Shown piece after piece: positions 22,510 through 33,876 of a DNA stretch of 64,000 bases (its first letter is position 1; each line of letters starts with the position of its first letter). The notes beneath the pieces are model-generated. The model was not told the DNA's origin. It saw only the letters and a program-made list of their open reading frames with translations, and ran no database searches. The DNA is from Talpa occidentalis (lineage: Eukaryota > Chordata > Mammalia > Eulipotyphla > Talpidae), in NCBI RefSeq assembly GCF_014898055.3, contig NW_023601322.1, positions 73,560,740 to 73,624,739 of the forward strand. Direction: 5' to 3'. Both the position numbers and the translations under genes were made by a program.

Positions 22510-24000
22510 TGTTTCAGGAGAATTTCCATTTAAATGAGAGCTGTCTGTCGAGATTGGCTGCATGGGAATCTTAGCTCGGGAAGATTTCCCCAGCTGCAGA
22601 TCCTGCTAAGCATTCCTACGTTGTTTTCCTCTTGTTGCTCGGTGCAGCACAAATACCTTTGTTGTCTTCAAAAAATTCAATTCTTTGGCTTGGTACTTGA
22701 GAGATATGAGAGAAAGATGATACGAGAAGAACAGTCTATATCTCCTTAGACAAGCTTCTCCCCAGGTAATCAGGCAGGCATGGGGGACACTCCATCCTGC
22801 AGCTGCCGCTCTCATGTCTTCAGTGCCCCCGGCCCAGCAGCCAACCCTCTGCAGCCTAGGTGTGAGGGCCCCAGCCTGGGCCTCGGCGGTCTCGCACACT
22901 CACAGCTTCCCCCAGAGAGGGCACCAGGGTGTGAGCTGTGGCTCCCAGGGGGCTGACTCCAGGTGACCTGGTCCCTGGCATTCAGCATGTTATCAGGAGC
23001 CTCCTTTCACCTTCCACGTCACCAGCCACATCGCCATCTAGAAGCCAGGCGGGGCTTCTAGAGGCGGAGGGGCCCATCTTATCCTGCATCCACAGCAGGG
23101 AAGTCACACGGTGGGCACTGCAGGACAGACGGACATCCCCCATGGCTCTCAGTGCCTTGGCGCTCATAGATCATGGCGACCCTGGTGCTCTTCCTTCAGT
23201 GAAGACTTTACAGCCATTTCATTGCCCAAGAAACAGAAAAGTTCTCACTGCTTCCACGGACTGGCAGTTCTGCTTCCTGCTGAATTGCCCCGGGGGTCTT
23301 AGAGAAATCCTCCCCATCTGGGCCTCAGTTTCCCCCCTATAAGATGGGACTGCTCTGTTCCAAGCACAGTGCCCACAGATGGAGCCGAAATGAGAGGGAG
23401 GCTGGCTGCTCTATGCACAGGGACTCTCCAGCTCAGTCAGCCCTGTTGGCCTTCTGTTGACATTCTCAAGTTTTCCCTTGGTATATAGTGGGCCCGCAAA
23501 AGATTTTTTGTTGTTGGAGTGGAAACATTGACCATTAGCCAATATATGCAGAACCTATCAGTATATGCAGTCTCTGCCTGCCTAGAACAATTCACCTGCC
23601 GGAGGGGCTTGGCCAAAACTGGGGGAGGGCTTCCTTCCCCAGCTTGCTCAGGCCTGGTTCTCATTCTTGCCTTTCACGTTCTTCTCCCTCCTCCTCCTCC
23701 CCTCGCCTCCCCTCTTCTTGCTTTATCTACCTCCCTCTGTCCAGCTGTCCCTCTGTACTTCTCGCTCCCCCTCTGACCCTCGCTGTCCCACTCTCTCCTC
23801 ATCTTCCCCTCCCCCACCTCTCCTCCCTGCCACTCACCCCACAGCCTCTAGTGTGAGGAGCCAGGCTACCTGGCAGGCCAAGTGCAGGCCTGTGCGGCAT
23901 GCCCCGGTGCTGCCCCAGCTCCTGATGGATCTGATCTGAAAAGGCGCAGGTCGCCTCCTGCATCAAGTCAGCCGCCGTGGCACTGAGAGGACAGGTGTGA
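22510..24000. other. Unique sequence with a pyrimidine-rich tract
   Basis: No gene recognised. A MIR-like 'gggcctcagtttcccccc' occurs near 23319-23337. The C/T-rich stretch at about 23675-23845 produces low-complexity Ser/Pro/Leu frames that are not credible proteins. Confidence 0.45.
23675..23845 (+). repeat. Pyrimidine-rich low-complexity tract
   Basis: Roughly 170 bases dominated by CT, CTC and CCTCC words with few purines ('ctcctcctcccctcgcctcc'). Not a tandem repeat of one unit. The antisense strand is correspondingly GA-rich. Confidence 0.75.
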
Positions 24001-24240
24001 TGTTTTCCTGGGGTGCTGAACTGGGACAAGACCGTCTCCCGCTGTAATGGAGCTAATGGCGTTCGGCTCAGGACAGCTGCACTTACATCTGGTGTTAAAC
24101 CACCGTTATTTAAACTTTATGATGCGAGAGGATGCCAGCTCGTCCACTTACAGCTTATAAATTATGTCGATTGCTCATGCACTTTTTTTAACCCCGATTC
24201 TCCTGAATTATGGAAGATGGACATGACCAGTGATGGTTGT
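24000..24240. promoter_or_regulatory. Candidate conserved noncoding element
   Basis: Unique sequence with homeodomain-type words 'gtaatggagctaatggcg', 'ctggtgttaaaccaccgtta' and 'cagcttataaattatgtcga', and several retained CpGs ('accgtc', 'ggcgttcgg', 'atgcgag', 'gtcgattg'). It is flanked by typical GC-rich unique DNA. No frame resembles a known exon. The combination looks like a constrained regulatory block, but conservation was not checked. Confidence 0.32.
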
Positions 24241-24527
24241 CAGAGCTCCCCTGGGCCCTGCGGGCCTTGCTCGGGCCACGCACAGATGGCTAAGGGCAGT
24301 GGGGCCTGGAGCCCCCCCAGCCATTAAGGTGCAATCCCAGAGGAGCCCCCAGCTGCTGGGGGGCCATCACTCTGGGCTCAGCAGCTTCCCCTAGGGTGAC
24401 CTCCTCTGCCTCCCCTCAGGGAGACCCAGATTGTGTGCCATAAATAGAATGGATCCTACAGCTGGGCTGCTTGTAAAAGGCTCCCCTGGTAGGCTTTGGC
24501 TGTGGGGTTGTGGGTTTGCAGCCTGGA

Positions 24528-24548
24528 TTTTTTTTTTTTTTTTTTTTT
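24528..24548 (+). repeat. Poly(T) run
   Basis: A run of 21 consecutive T. It could be the reverse of a retroposed poly(A) tail. However, no clear element body follows on the right, and no target-site duplication of 'gcagcctgga' is seen nearby. Confidence 0.9.
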
Positions 24549-25690
24549 GGCCAGGGCATAGAAATAGAGAAAAGGCTGGTATTTGTTTTGTGAAGAAATT
24601 GGGTTAAGCTCTAGCAGAAAAAACTTCGCTTTCAAAGCCAGCTGGTAAGTGGGTGTGCAAAGCCACTTCTTTACTGGTTGCCAAACACAGAAGACCTTTT
24701 GCATATCTGAGTCAAACTTGGCCTTCCTTCCCAGGGGGAACAACCTGGATTATAACTTCAGCGGGATAACTGACCACATGTTCCCAGCAAAGGCCCAGTG
24801 GAGCCCCATGAGCAGGGGATCTGGGGAGAGCAATTGCTGTAGATGTTTTACACTCAGGATGAAATCCAATTTGCCCTCCGTTTCATTTTCCTTGAATTTC
24901 TTGCATTTGCCAACACTTAAAAGACATGCAGGGAGAATGAATTGGAGTGATGTTGGGGGTGAGGATGGAGAATACCCAGTGGGAAAGCAGCCATGTTGGG
25001 AAGAAATCTGGGCACCATTCATGTGCCCTTGAAATTGCTGGTGAGGGGGCACTCGCTTCTCACTCCAGACTCCAGCTGGAGTAGGTGTTTGTGAAAGAGT
25101 CTCCTGGGCCTGACCTCTCAGGTGCTGTTTGCTGGTTTTTTCCATGAATGCGGTGATCACTCCCGGCTACTTCAGACCCCACTCCCTGACCCTGTTACCT
25201 GGTCTGACCCCCCCATGAAAGTTGCCTTTCCAGGGAGACAATCCACTGCTCTTGACTTTCAAAAAAGCCCACGTGTCTGAGACTGGCAATTGTTTCACTT
25301 GGCTTTGCTGCTCCTCAGCAGCCCTGTATGGTCACTCCTACCTCTCGCCAACTCTGAAGGCTTCTTTGTGGACCTAAGTCCATGGGGCACTCATGCTGGT
25401 GTAGAGACACCTCCAAATGAGGCATGTTGCCCAGCATTCTGAAGAGGGTGGTAGGGGTCATGTCAGTGCTCAGAGTCCACCTAGCAGTACTGGTCTGGGG
25501 TGAAACCTGGGAGACTGAGCAGAGCAAAGACACAGACACCAGCCTGCACATCTCCCCAGGTAGATGCAGTGACAGTGGCACCTAAGTGCAGGGCACCTGC
25601 AGCCAAGAGGCTCGGAGGAGTGTGCACGGGGGATTGGGGATCTCAGGGATGCGCCCCCTTCCCTTTGCAGTGTTTGCCTAAAGGCCTCCA
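24549..25690. other. Unique non-coding sequence
   Basis: Frames of 127 codons (24649-25032, plus) and 136 codons (24750-25160, minus) overlap on opposite strands and have no recognisable domain. No repeat family is identified. Confidence 0.45.
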
Positions 25691-25830
25691 CTAAAATGTA
25701 AATATGATCTGGAAGGGAAAACCTGTTAAACCATTGTCAGAATTACCTCCCCAGTATAAATTAGTCAATTGGCCATTAAACATCTGGGTGTGAATTAGTC
25801 TATTACCTGGAACATTGGTGGCAGCTGTGG
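25690..25830. promoter_or_regulatory. Possible conserved block rich in homeodomain cores
   Basis: Within about 120 bases lie 'aaaccattgtc' (SOX-like), 'ataaattagtcaattggccattaaac' -type wording and 'gaattagtctattacc'. That is at least four TAAT/ATTA-type cores plus a CCAAT-like box in inverted orientation. No repeat signature. Function is inferred only. Confidence 0.25.
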
Positions 25831-27030
25831 TTTAAAAAGAGGACTGGATTATGGGAACCTGAATTTCAATCCTTGTCTTCTCACCTCTTGTGGGTGTCAA
25901 GCTGTCTAGTGCACCTGGGAAGTTTGTTCGAAAGATGGGGTGTTCAGAGCCCCTCCTGACTCCTGAGTCCTTTGGTCACTTGGTGTAACAATTGTGGCAG
26001 GAGATCGGGGCTGCCCTTTGGGAAATGCTGAAGCGTCCTGACTTTGCAGGTGTCAGCCATCCTCTCAGTTTGCTCTCTGTCTGTAAAGTGGGGGTGCTGA
26101 TGTGCTCCCCGCGGTGTCATTAGGAGACCGACAACAGCCAGGTGAGAGGAGAGCCCCTGGCAGTGTGGGACCCCATGGTGAGCCCCAGGAGCCAGGACAC
26201 CCAGTACTTAGATGTGTGCTCAGAGGGGCTGCTTTAAAGAGCTTGAGCATGATGGGGGTGAGGACACGCCCAGTGAGGCAGGAGTGACTCATGGTGGGAC
26301 AGGCGTCCCGCCACCACCTGCACCCCTGAGCCACAGGTCGGGGAGTGGTGTAGGCCTCACCACTCCTCCCCTTCGGATAGGATGCTGCTGGCCCCATGCA
26401 CCCCAGATCCCTGAAAACAGTCACCGTCCTGTGCAAGACAGAGGGCGTAATGAAAGGGCTGGAAGCCAAGACTGTTCCAGACAGAACCATTCAGCAGGGC
26501 AGCCAGGGAGGGAAGCAGCATATGGCTCCAGTAGGGGGAAATTAGTGGAAGGTTATCTTCCCACTACTTTACGATCACTGTTTACTGATAGTGCTTAATT
26601 TAAAGTGTCTTCTCACCATCTCACGTGTGAGGGAAGGCTACACACAGCTACTTTCATGCTAATATATGAAACATGGTGTGCTCACACATGCGAACAAGGG
26701 GTAAAAATGACAATTTCCTCGTTGAAGTTATTTGAGATCAAAATCTTGCCATCTGTTCCAAGAAAGAAAAAAAAATAAGGAAAGTTCTGTTGAAAGATTA
26801 GGAAATTTCCACCAGAATAGTGGGATTATGTAGCTCGCACTAAAATGGTATTTTGAAAACAATTACCCCGTGCACAGTGTTGTGCTCGGTGTGGTCCTGT
26901 GAGTTTTATCGAATCTGAACTGCCGAAATCTGACCTGGGTCTCGCCAAACAGCTGTCCCTTCCCCTCTGCAGCCAGGGGCTGGAGATTTCCTGGAGGCGC
27001 ATTGTATGCTGCTTTGGTTTTTTCTGTAAA
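25831..27030. other. Unique non-coding sequence
   Basis: The 26560-26880 part is AT-rich and unique, with 'tgctaatatatgaaac' and 'gaaaaaaaaataagg', and may be regulatory. The frame at 26065-26490 (-) has no domain. At 25845-25915 the text looks like the 5' part of a MIR, too weak to call. Confidence 0.4.
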
Positions 27031-27034
27031 GGTT

Positions 27035-27190
27035 CAGAGAAGCAGACTAGCACAGTGGCTTACAGGGACACTTGGAGACCAGGTGACCCCAAAGAGCCTT
27101 GAACAAATTGTTTCCTTACTCCATGCCTCAGGTTCCTTCTCCGTGACATGGCTGGTGATGAGGCTCGTCTCACACCCAGCAAACACGTGC
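27035..27190 (+). mobile_element. MIR fragment
   Basis: The order 'tagcacagtggcttacagg', 'ccttgaacaaattgtttccttac' and 'tgcctcaggttccttctccgtgacatgg' corresponds to the MIR 5' half and core. It is diverged and truncated before the tail. Confidence 0.6.
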
Positions 27191-27439
27191 TCCCTGGACG
27201 TGAGCCATTGCTAGTTATCCTACTAGCTCTGCCACCCCCTGCTGTCCCAGCTCTCGGAGACTCCATGGCATAGTCAGGGGAGGCCAGAGTGAAGACTCCT
27301 GGAAGGTCGAAAAGGGATGAAGTATCTGTAGTAGTGGCAGCACTTTTCTCTGACCTACCTGAGCAGCTTATTCTTCCCAATCTGAACTCTTTAGACCGAT
27401 ACTCTCCCTTGTGCCTGTGGACCTCTATAGCTCCGCCAC

Positions 27440-27560
27440 CAAATTGAGGTCCAGGGAGGGGACAGACAGGATATGTTGAGTCACATAGAAGATGAGGACC
27501 AGGTCCAGGCCTGGAACCTCCCCAGTCAGAGGAAGGGAGCCATGCTGAGTAGCTGCATCC
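27440..27560 (-). mobile_element. Probable MIR fragment, antisense
   Basis: Antisense-like wording 'ttgaggtccagggaggggacagac' then 'gagtcacatagaagatg' and 'ccaggtccaggcctggaac' follows the MIR reverse pattern (aggtcacacagctag, gaacccagg). Highly diverged. Confidence 0.4.
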
Positions 27561-28830
27561 CACAGGGGCCTCTGGGAACTTTTGAGTAGGATCCTGGGTC
27601 ACTTTGAGTAGGGGCAGGGCTGTGGAAGGAGGTTGTCTGAGAAAGGACCGGCTCCAGGACTTCCACTTAGGGAGGACGCTGGGTGGGAGAAGACCAGAGG
27701 GGATGGTATTTCAGGGGCAGGGTCCCCTAATATGGTGGGTAGAGAGCCACTCAAGAGTGGAGCACACTCAGAGGAGGGGAACGTAGGACTAGAACTGGGG
27801 CACAGGGTGTCAGCATGTTTGGGAGCAGAAGAGGGCCACAGAGTTTGGAGCAGGGCCATCAGAATTGGCCTGAGAATGAGGCTATGAGGGTCCTGATGGG
27901 GATCAGTTGCTCTGGATGGCCCTGGAGTAAGGGTTGGGTAGAAGGAGAGTCTCCTCAGGAGAAATGAAGGTCTCAACTGTTAGCATTTTTATGCCTTACA
28001 ATCAATCACTTGGGAAAATCGCTAGCCCTTGAGTTTATAAACCACATATAAACTCATAGTATCCATTAAAAACAACTGCCAGGGGACACATGGTTTGCCT
28101 AGAACAGCACCCAGCCTGCCATCTGCTCCCACATTTAAATTATCTGTGTTTTGTAACCTTTCATGGAAGTTGTTTAAAGGGAGTTGTCCATTTTCTCCTT
28201 CCTTGAAACTCAAGCATAAATTCAAAACTTAGTAAGTAATCTTGAAGAATTTTCCTGTTTTAATAGTATACAACTCAGGGAAGCAGACACATAACTCCAG
28301 AGGACCTCCACAAGCTCTAGGGGAAAAAGCCCTAGTGGAAGGCCCCTCTGGCATGCCCCAGTCTCATCCCCCAGGCTCACCCCCATCTGCATTTGGAAGG
28401 ATCTGTCTGCCCCCGGTTGGCATCTTAGAGACTCCGTGGGAAGGGCCAGTGCCCACAAGGATGCACATTGTCCCCAGGAGTCCCTGGACAGAAGGGCCTG
28501 GCTGAGCCAGCATGCCTCAGTGCTGTATCAGGCATGAGGGCAGCGGGGCCAGCAGGGCAGGATTTATTTACACAGGGAGTAGGAGAAGGGAGAACTGCAA
28601 GAGAGAGAATTTATAGCCTGGCACATGGCTGATGCTATCTGTCCTCCCTCAGGTAGTGTCTGCTGGGCAGAGGCCAAGGGCCAAGCCAAAGCCGCACGTG
28701 GTAAACTGGTGGCTTCTCCATAGACACCCCTTAGTACCTGTGGTTTAACTGCCACAGCACCAGCACTTCCATTGCCCAAAACCCTAGCTCTGTCCCTATT
28801 CCTCATCAGTCCTCCCCTCCCCATCTGGGA
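27561..28830. other. Unique non-coding sequence
   Basis: A 125-codon frame at 27599-27976 (-) is Pro/Ser/Leu-rich and unrecognised. A purine-rich strand near 27600-27900 accounts for it. No exon or repeat supported. Confidence 0.45.
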
Positions 28831-29055
28831 AGGAGGTTGCTCCCCATTTTTCCTCTGACATAGCCTCTGGTGACTTGGACAGGCTGGACCTGAATTCCAT
28901 GCCCGTGCCGTTGAGGACTAGCAATCTGATGGTGCATGCATGCACTCAGACTGACCTTGCATCTGCCGATGACCCAGGTACCTTCTAATACCATCACCTT
29001 GGGGCTTGGGTTTCAACATGTAAATTTTGTGGGGAGGGGACACATTCAGACCAAG
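28830..29055 (-). mobile_element. MLT1-like MaLR LTR remnant, antisense
   Basis: The right end reads 'ccttctaataccatcacctt', 'ttgggtttcaacatgtaaat' and 'ggggacacattcagacc'. This is the reverse complement of the conserved start of MLT1-type LTRs. The left border is uncertain and may reach farther. It is an old non-coding LTR fossil with no internal region visible. Confidence 0.6.
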
Positions 29056-31340
29056 CAGAGGCCTTGGGCAGGACGGTAACTATCTTGGTGGTTTTGCTTT
29101 TCCTTTTCCTTCCTTTCAGTGGATTAGTCACTTAACCAGCCCTGTAAGGAACTGGGGGTAGAGCAGATGTGTTTCCCTCCACCGTCCATGTGCTTCGGTC
29201 TGACAGGTACAGGACAGCACAGGTGCCCTGGAGGGGAAGGAGGGGTGCTGTAGGAGCACACAGCAGGAACCCCAACCCCAAATGGAGATGTCAGAAAGGT
29301 ATCCAAGATGAAAAGTTATGTAAACAGCAAGCCAGTGGAGGTCTAAGGTAGGGAGTGGGGGAGCGTTCTGAGAAGAGAGCGTGTAATGTTCAAATGCCAG
29401 GGGCAGAACAAGCCTTCTGTGGTATGCATTGGGGGGATTGTTTGCTGCAAAATCTGGGTGGAACATAGTACAAGGGCAGAGACAGAATGCAACCTTCTTC
29501 AGGGATAGTGGGTCCCCACAGGTAGGGATTTACCCATCAGTGCTGGGGCCCCAAGCTCTGAGCAGGCCTGGCTCCCCTGCAGAACACGGGCTGGCCTGGA
29601 AGGGCTGGATTCCTTAACAAAAGGGACTTGGAGCATCACCAAGCCACCCCCGGTGCAGAGAGCAGATTGGAGGTGGTCACTAGAAGCAGCCTGTCTGGGA
29701 GAAGCCTAGTGTCCCCCAGCAGAGCAGGGCTAAAGGGTTAGCCCTGCCTGCGGGTGAGGAGCAGATACAATAGTAAAATGGTTGGGGCCTCCCCAAACTG
29801 TGAATGAGTTGTCCCAACAGCAGAAAGTGGGAGAAGTCTGTTTAAGCTTGGATGTTTAGAACCTTTGAGTCTTTCCTTTCCCAGATGGGATTCCTTAAAT
29901 GTTGCCATTTCTCCTTCGAGGCACATTAGAAGAATTGAGCTCCCCTTATCACTTTCTTGCACCTGGAAAAAAATCTCAGATAGGAACGGTTGGATATTTT
30001 TGGACCTTGAGTGAATTTAAATTCCACATTTAGACTCCACCACCCATGTTTGATTTCTAATTAGAATGTCACACTTACCTTATGAACACAAGGTGTTGTG
30101 AGGAAGACCTTCTGCCAGGGAGGCTGGGATGGGTGGGAATAAGGTGGCCCATATGGACCAGGAGTGATGCTTCTGCAGGTATATTTAGAGGTAACTATTT
30201 TCTGATAAATGGAGTCTTCGAAAATATTCTTTAAAAAAATCACAAGATTTGACTTACAGTACTTTTTCTCCACATTTAATAAGGATACCTGTTGTTGTTT
30301 TAAAGAAGGTATGAAGTGTGCCACTGAACAGAGCAAAAAAGAAGGAATAAACCAGTGTATAAAGTGGGGGGGGAGGGGGGGGGGACATTGCGTCAGTAGT
30401 AAGAGACTTACTCAGGGAGCGCTTTTTGTCTTGGTGACTTGAAGGACTGGTTAAACCTACATGACTCAGGAGATGGGGACCTGAACTTCAGGGTCCCATC
30501 CTCTGGAAGGGTCATAGCACCAGTGCCTCTGTGTTTTTCTTCTTATTTCCACCAGAGTTCTAGATGATGGATCTTTGCGTGAGAGTGTTTTTAAAAATAA
30601 ATCAAAAAAAGATGGTATTGGTTTTGCTGAACACGCTTTTATTGACCGTGGTCAAAAACAGATGAGGATTTTCCCTCTTAATCTTGATGAATAGAGGTAG
30701 ATAAAAAAAAATATCAACATCCTGTCTCTCAAGAAAAGCTGCAGAAGAGGATGTTCAATAAAAATGGATCTGACTGTGCTAGGGTAGACCTATTTAGCAT
30801 TTTTCATTTAATGACTTAATGGTGCGACATCACAACTATACAATTAGCAACAAAGAGAAATGATTGGGAGCTGAAAGGGATGTCTGGGCTATCAATTTGT
30901 ATTCTTGTTGCATCGTCTTATAGCCAGAGGGAGAAAGATAGCCAGGATCTTGCTACCCCTGACCTGGACATACAGCTGCCCTGAGCTGGGTAGGCCTGGG
31001 GAAAGGATTGCCTCCCCAAATCAGTCTGGCTGGGTCATCTCCGTGGAGGCACAGTATCACGGCAGTGAACTGCTCGGGGCAGAAGGGGAGGAGAAGGCAG
31101 TGGAGACAGTCATGGCATCCAAATCACACCTCAGCCCTCACATTGGTCTCACGGCACCCCTGAGGCACAGAGTAGAGGCTTGTGGCCCTGCACTGTGCTA
31201 CAGTTCAGTCGACCACTCCCTCCTGGCCTGGATGTCCTGGTTCAGTGACAGGGTCAACTCTGTTCCTGAAGACAGCAAAGAAAAGGGAGAAAATACTCCT
31301 GGTGTTAGGGCCTCACACACAGGGCCTGACCTGATGTAGC
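29056..31340. other. Unique non-coding sequence
   Basis: No gene recognised. A G-rich run lies at 30366-30384. The 30180-30350 and 30570-30860 parts are AT-rich and may include old repeat remnants or conserved DNA ('gaacacgcttttattgaccgt'). The frame at 30905-31339 (+) has no domain. Confidence 0.45.
30366..30384 (+). repeat. G-run
   Basis: Nineteen bases that are all G except one A, hence able in principle to form a G-quadruplex on the plus strand and to be unstable in length. Confidence 0.85.
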
Positions 31341-31780
31341 CAGTCATCTTAGTTTCCCCAGAAGCCAACCCTGAATCAAGGATTTGAATGCCAGCAGTTT
31401 ATTGGGAGGATATCCCAGGAAGCACTGGGAGGGGATGGGTAAACAAAACAAGGAAGAGAAAGCCAATGAGCAGGTTATTAACAGGGGCAATTGGGGCTCA
31501 GACCCCCAGACAGGCACCTCTGGACAATGGAGGTGAACATGCCCCGAGTCCTCCCCGAGGAGTACAGAGTTGCTATGTAGCCACCAACTCTTACTCACTT
31601 GTGGTGGAAGGCTGCTCCCCGCATATGAACTCCCAGCATAGCTGGCCTGGCCAGTCCCCTGGCCAGTTCCCTGGCCGAGTGCTCAGGGTGGAACAGTGTT
31701 GTCTGATGCAGTGGCCAAGAATTACAATATGCAATTTCAGAGGGGGAGGGTCCTCAGGGCATAACCCATCATCTCAAAGG
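31341..31780. mobile_element. Possible ancient LTR-like repeat
   Basis: The text 'agtttccccagaagccaacc', 'gccagcagtttattgggagg' and 'gaaagccaatgagcaggtta' reads like an old mammalian LTR-class repeat seen repeatedly in placental genomes. I cannot name the family, strand or exact limits. Similar text near 32340-32360 ('cttgattcaaggtagaaact') may belong to the same fossil. Confidence 0.3.
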
Positions 31781-31819
31781 GTGGGATGAGAGAGGGAGAG
31801 CTCAACCTCAGTGGGAGAC

Positions 31820-31950
31820 ATGAGGCCAGCTTATGACCTGGCTACTAGACTTGGAAAGGGTTCAGGGAGATTGAGTCACTGGCACCAGGTCACAGAGCTG
31901 ACTGATAACAAAGTTAGGGCCAGGGAAGCCAGATCTGCCAACTCTTGGCC
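31820..31950 (-). mobile_element. Probable MIR fragment, antisense
   Basis: Antisense MIR order 'ttggaaagggttcagggag', 'actggcaccaggtcacagag' and 'aagttagggccagggaagcc' is visible, with substantial divergence. Confidence 0.4.
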
Positions 31951-33305
31951 TCGATGTTGCTTCTTGCCCTCCCACAGGCATGCTCCAATGCGGCAGGCTG
32001 GCTGATAGCGCCCCACACACCGGCAGGGTCACTAGTAAAGGTGCTGTCCATCTGGTGGGCCCAGTTTCCCTCTTGCATGGAGTGCAGGGCCTGGTACAGG
32101 GGGAAAGCGGCATGTCTCCATGTGGGTGCTAGTCAACGAGTGAGCTACTGGCATTGCACCCCTGAGGGTGAGAAGCAGAGAGACCTGCTTCCTCTCTGGC
32201 ACTCAGAGACCCAGAGACTCTCCTTCCCCTGGATTTGAAATTCCAACAAGGGCTCCGGATGTGCACACCAGTGGCAGGGGAGGGCCATACCCTCCAGGAG
32301 GAAAGAGCCGGTGTCCTTACACTGTCTCACTGAGTAGCCTTGATTCAAGGTAGAAACTCATGGTCCTAAGAGGAACCAGTATTGGCAGGTGTGGCCTGAT
32401 CATACCAAAAGGCTTGAAGAAAAAACTTTATTGAAATCTAAGAGGTAAGACTTTGGTAAGTTAAGGACTCACAGAGTTGGAAAGGAAGGAAAAAGCAACT
32501 TCTAGATATTCTTGTCCCACTGCCATCAGTCACCCACCTCCATGTGCCCACACCTCCGGGACATGAGCAAGGGAGTGGGAGAAGTGTCCTGTCAATGGCT
32601 CCTGCTGACTGCAGGCCACGAGGGAAGGTACTTCACCATTTGCTCTCCGAGTTCCCTTCTAGGCAGTGTTGGCATTCAGTGGAGTAAGAGAGACAATGTG
32701 ACCTCACGGAAACATGATTTATTATCTCTACTGACGTCTATGAAAGTGGGCAGAAGAAATAAAAGGTATGTGGGATTCCAGCAGCTCTTAAGCATCCAAG
32801 CTCATCCTGACCCTTTTATATGCAGTATAAATTGCTTCTCACAAAACCTACATTCTTTTCCTGCAGCCCAAATTCTTCTCTTGCTCCTCCTTCTGCAAAG
32901 GTCGTGCTTACTTCCGTCCTCTGCATCTAGTGCTTTTATTTGCATGTGGTTTTCCCTGGTTATGCCCATGAGGTGTGAGCCCCATTCAGGACCACCAGCA
33001 TGATGGGCTTGCAGGTCTACCTTCGTCGAATGCTTTCCTTACTCTGTATTCCTCACTCATCTCACAGATACCCCCAGATACAGGGATAATTTCTTGGAAA
33101 ATGCAAGTAGTGATTATGTCAATCATTGACGCACAGGTACATGTTTGACAGCAGGCTGTGAGGGGGAAAGCCCTGATATGTAGCATTGCAAGTGTTCATC
33201 GTGTAGAGACCATGCCAGGGGAGGTTTTCAGTGGTGTCAGTGAGCAGAGTTGTGAAGACACGCACGCAGTTCTGCTCTGCGTGCAGCTGTCTGCAGCTCA
33301 TATTA
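31951..33305. other. Unassigned non-coding sequence
   Basis: Short overlapping frames only; the 163-codon frame at 32512-33003 (+) has no domain. The 32830-33000 portion has L2-like pyrimidine-rich wording but is too degraded to call. No exon supported. Confidence 0.4.
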
Positions 33306-33876
33306 CTTGTAAAACCCTTGCTTAAAGCCCTCTAGGTACTTCTCATTGTTCTAGAACACAGGCCCAAATCCTCAGCAGGATCTGAAAGGTGCTGCATGGT
33401 CCAATCCCACTGACCTTTCCAATCTCAACCCATGACCTTATTCTCCTGGGTCTCTGTATCTAGTCCCACTGGCTGAAGCAGACTCCTTCTAGTCACAAGG
33501 TCATCCTGTATCTGGAATTTTCCCGGTGCCCTAACCACCCCACTCCCCAATAAATCATTTAAGTTGAGGCTAAATGTCTCTTCTCCAGGCAATCCTTTCC
33601 TGAGCACTCCCCCAGACTACATCAAGTCATGCTATTATCAACTTCTGTAGCACTTAGTAATTCATAATGCCATGTGCCATATATCAAGTGTATGCTACCA
33701 TTGTAATTTCGTTTACACTTTAAGAAAATTACTGATTAATGTCTATCTTTCATACTGCACTTCAGTACCTGTGAGGATAAGCCTCATGTTTGTTTTATAA
33801 TCACCATCGTATTCCCAGTGCCCACCACTGGGCACATAGGATGTACCCAATACATTTTTGATAACAAGTGAATGAA
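33306..33876 (+). mobile_element. L2 LINE 3' remnant
   Basis: L2 landmarks appear in order: 'tgctgcatggtccaatccca', 'aagttgaggctaaatgtc', 'cttctccaggcaatcctttcctgagc', 'tctgtagcacttagtaattc', 'tgtttgttttataatcacc', then the tail 'attcccagtgcccaccactgggcacatagg' and '...aagtgaatgaa'. Non-coding fossil in sense orientation, followed directly by an L1 remnant. Confidence 0.8.

Noticed and set aside
24528..24548. T21 as the tail of an antisense processed pseudogene
   Set aside because: No recognisable gene-derived sequence follows to the right, and no target-site duplication was found.
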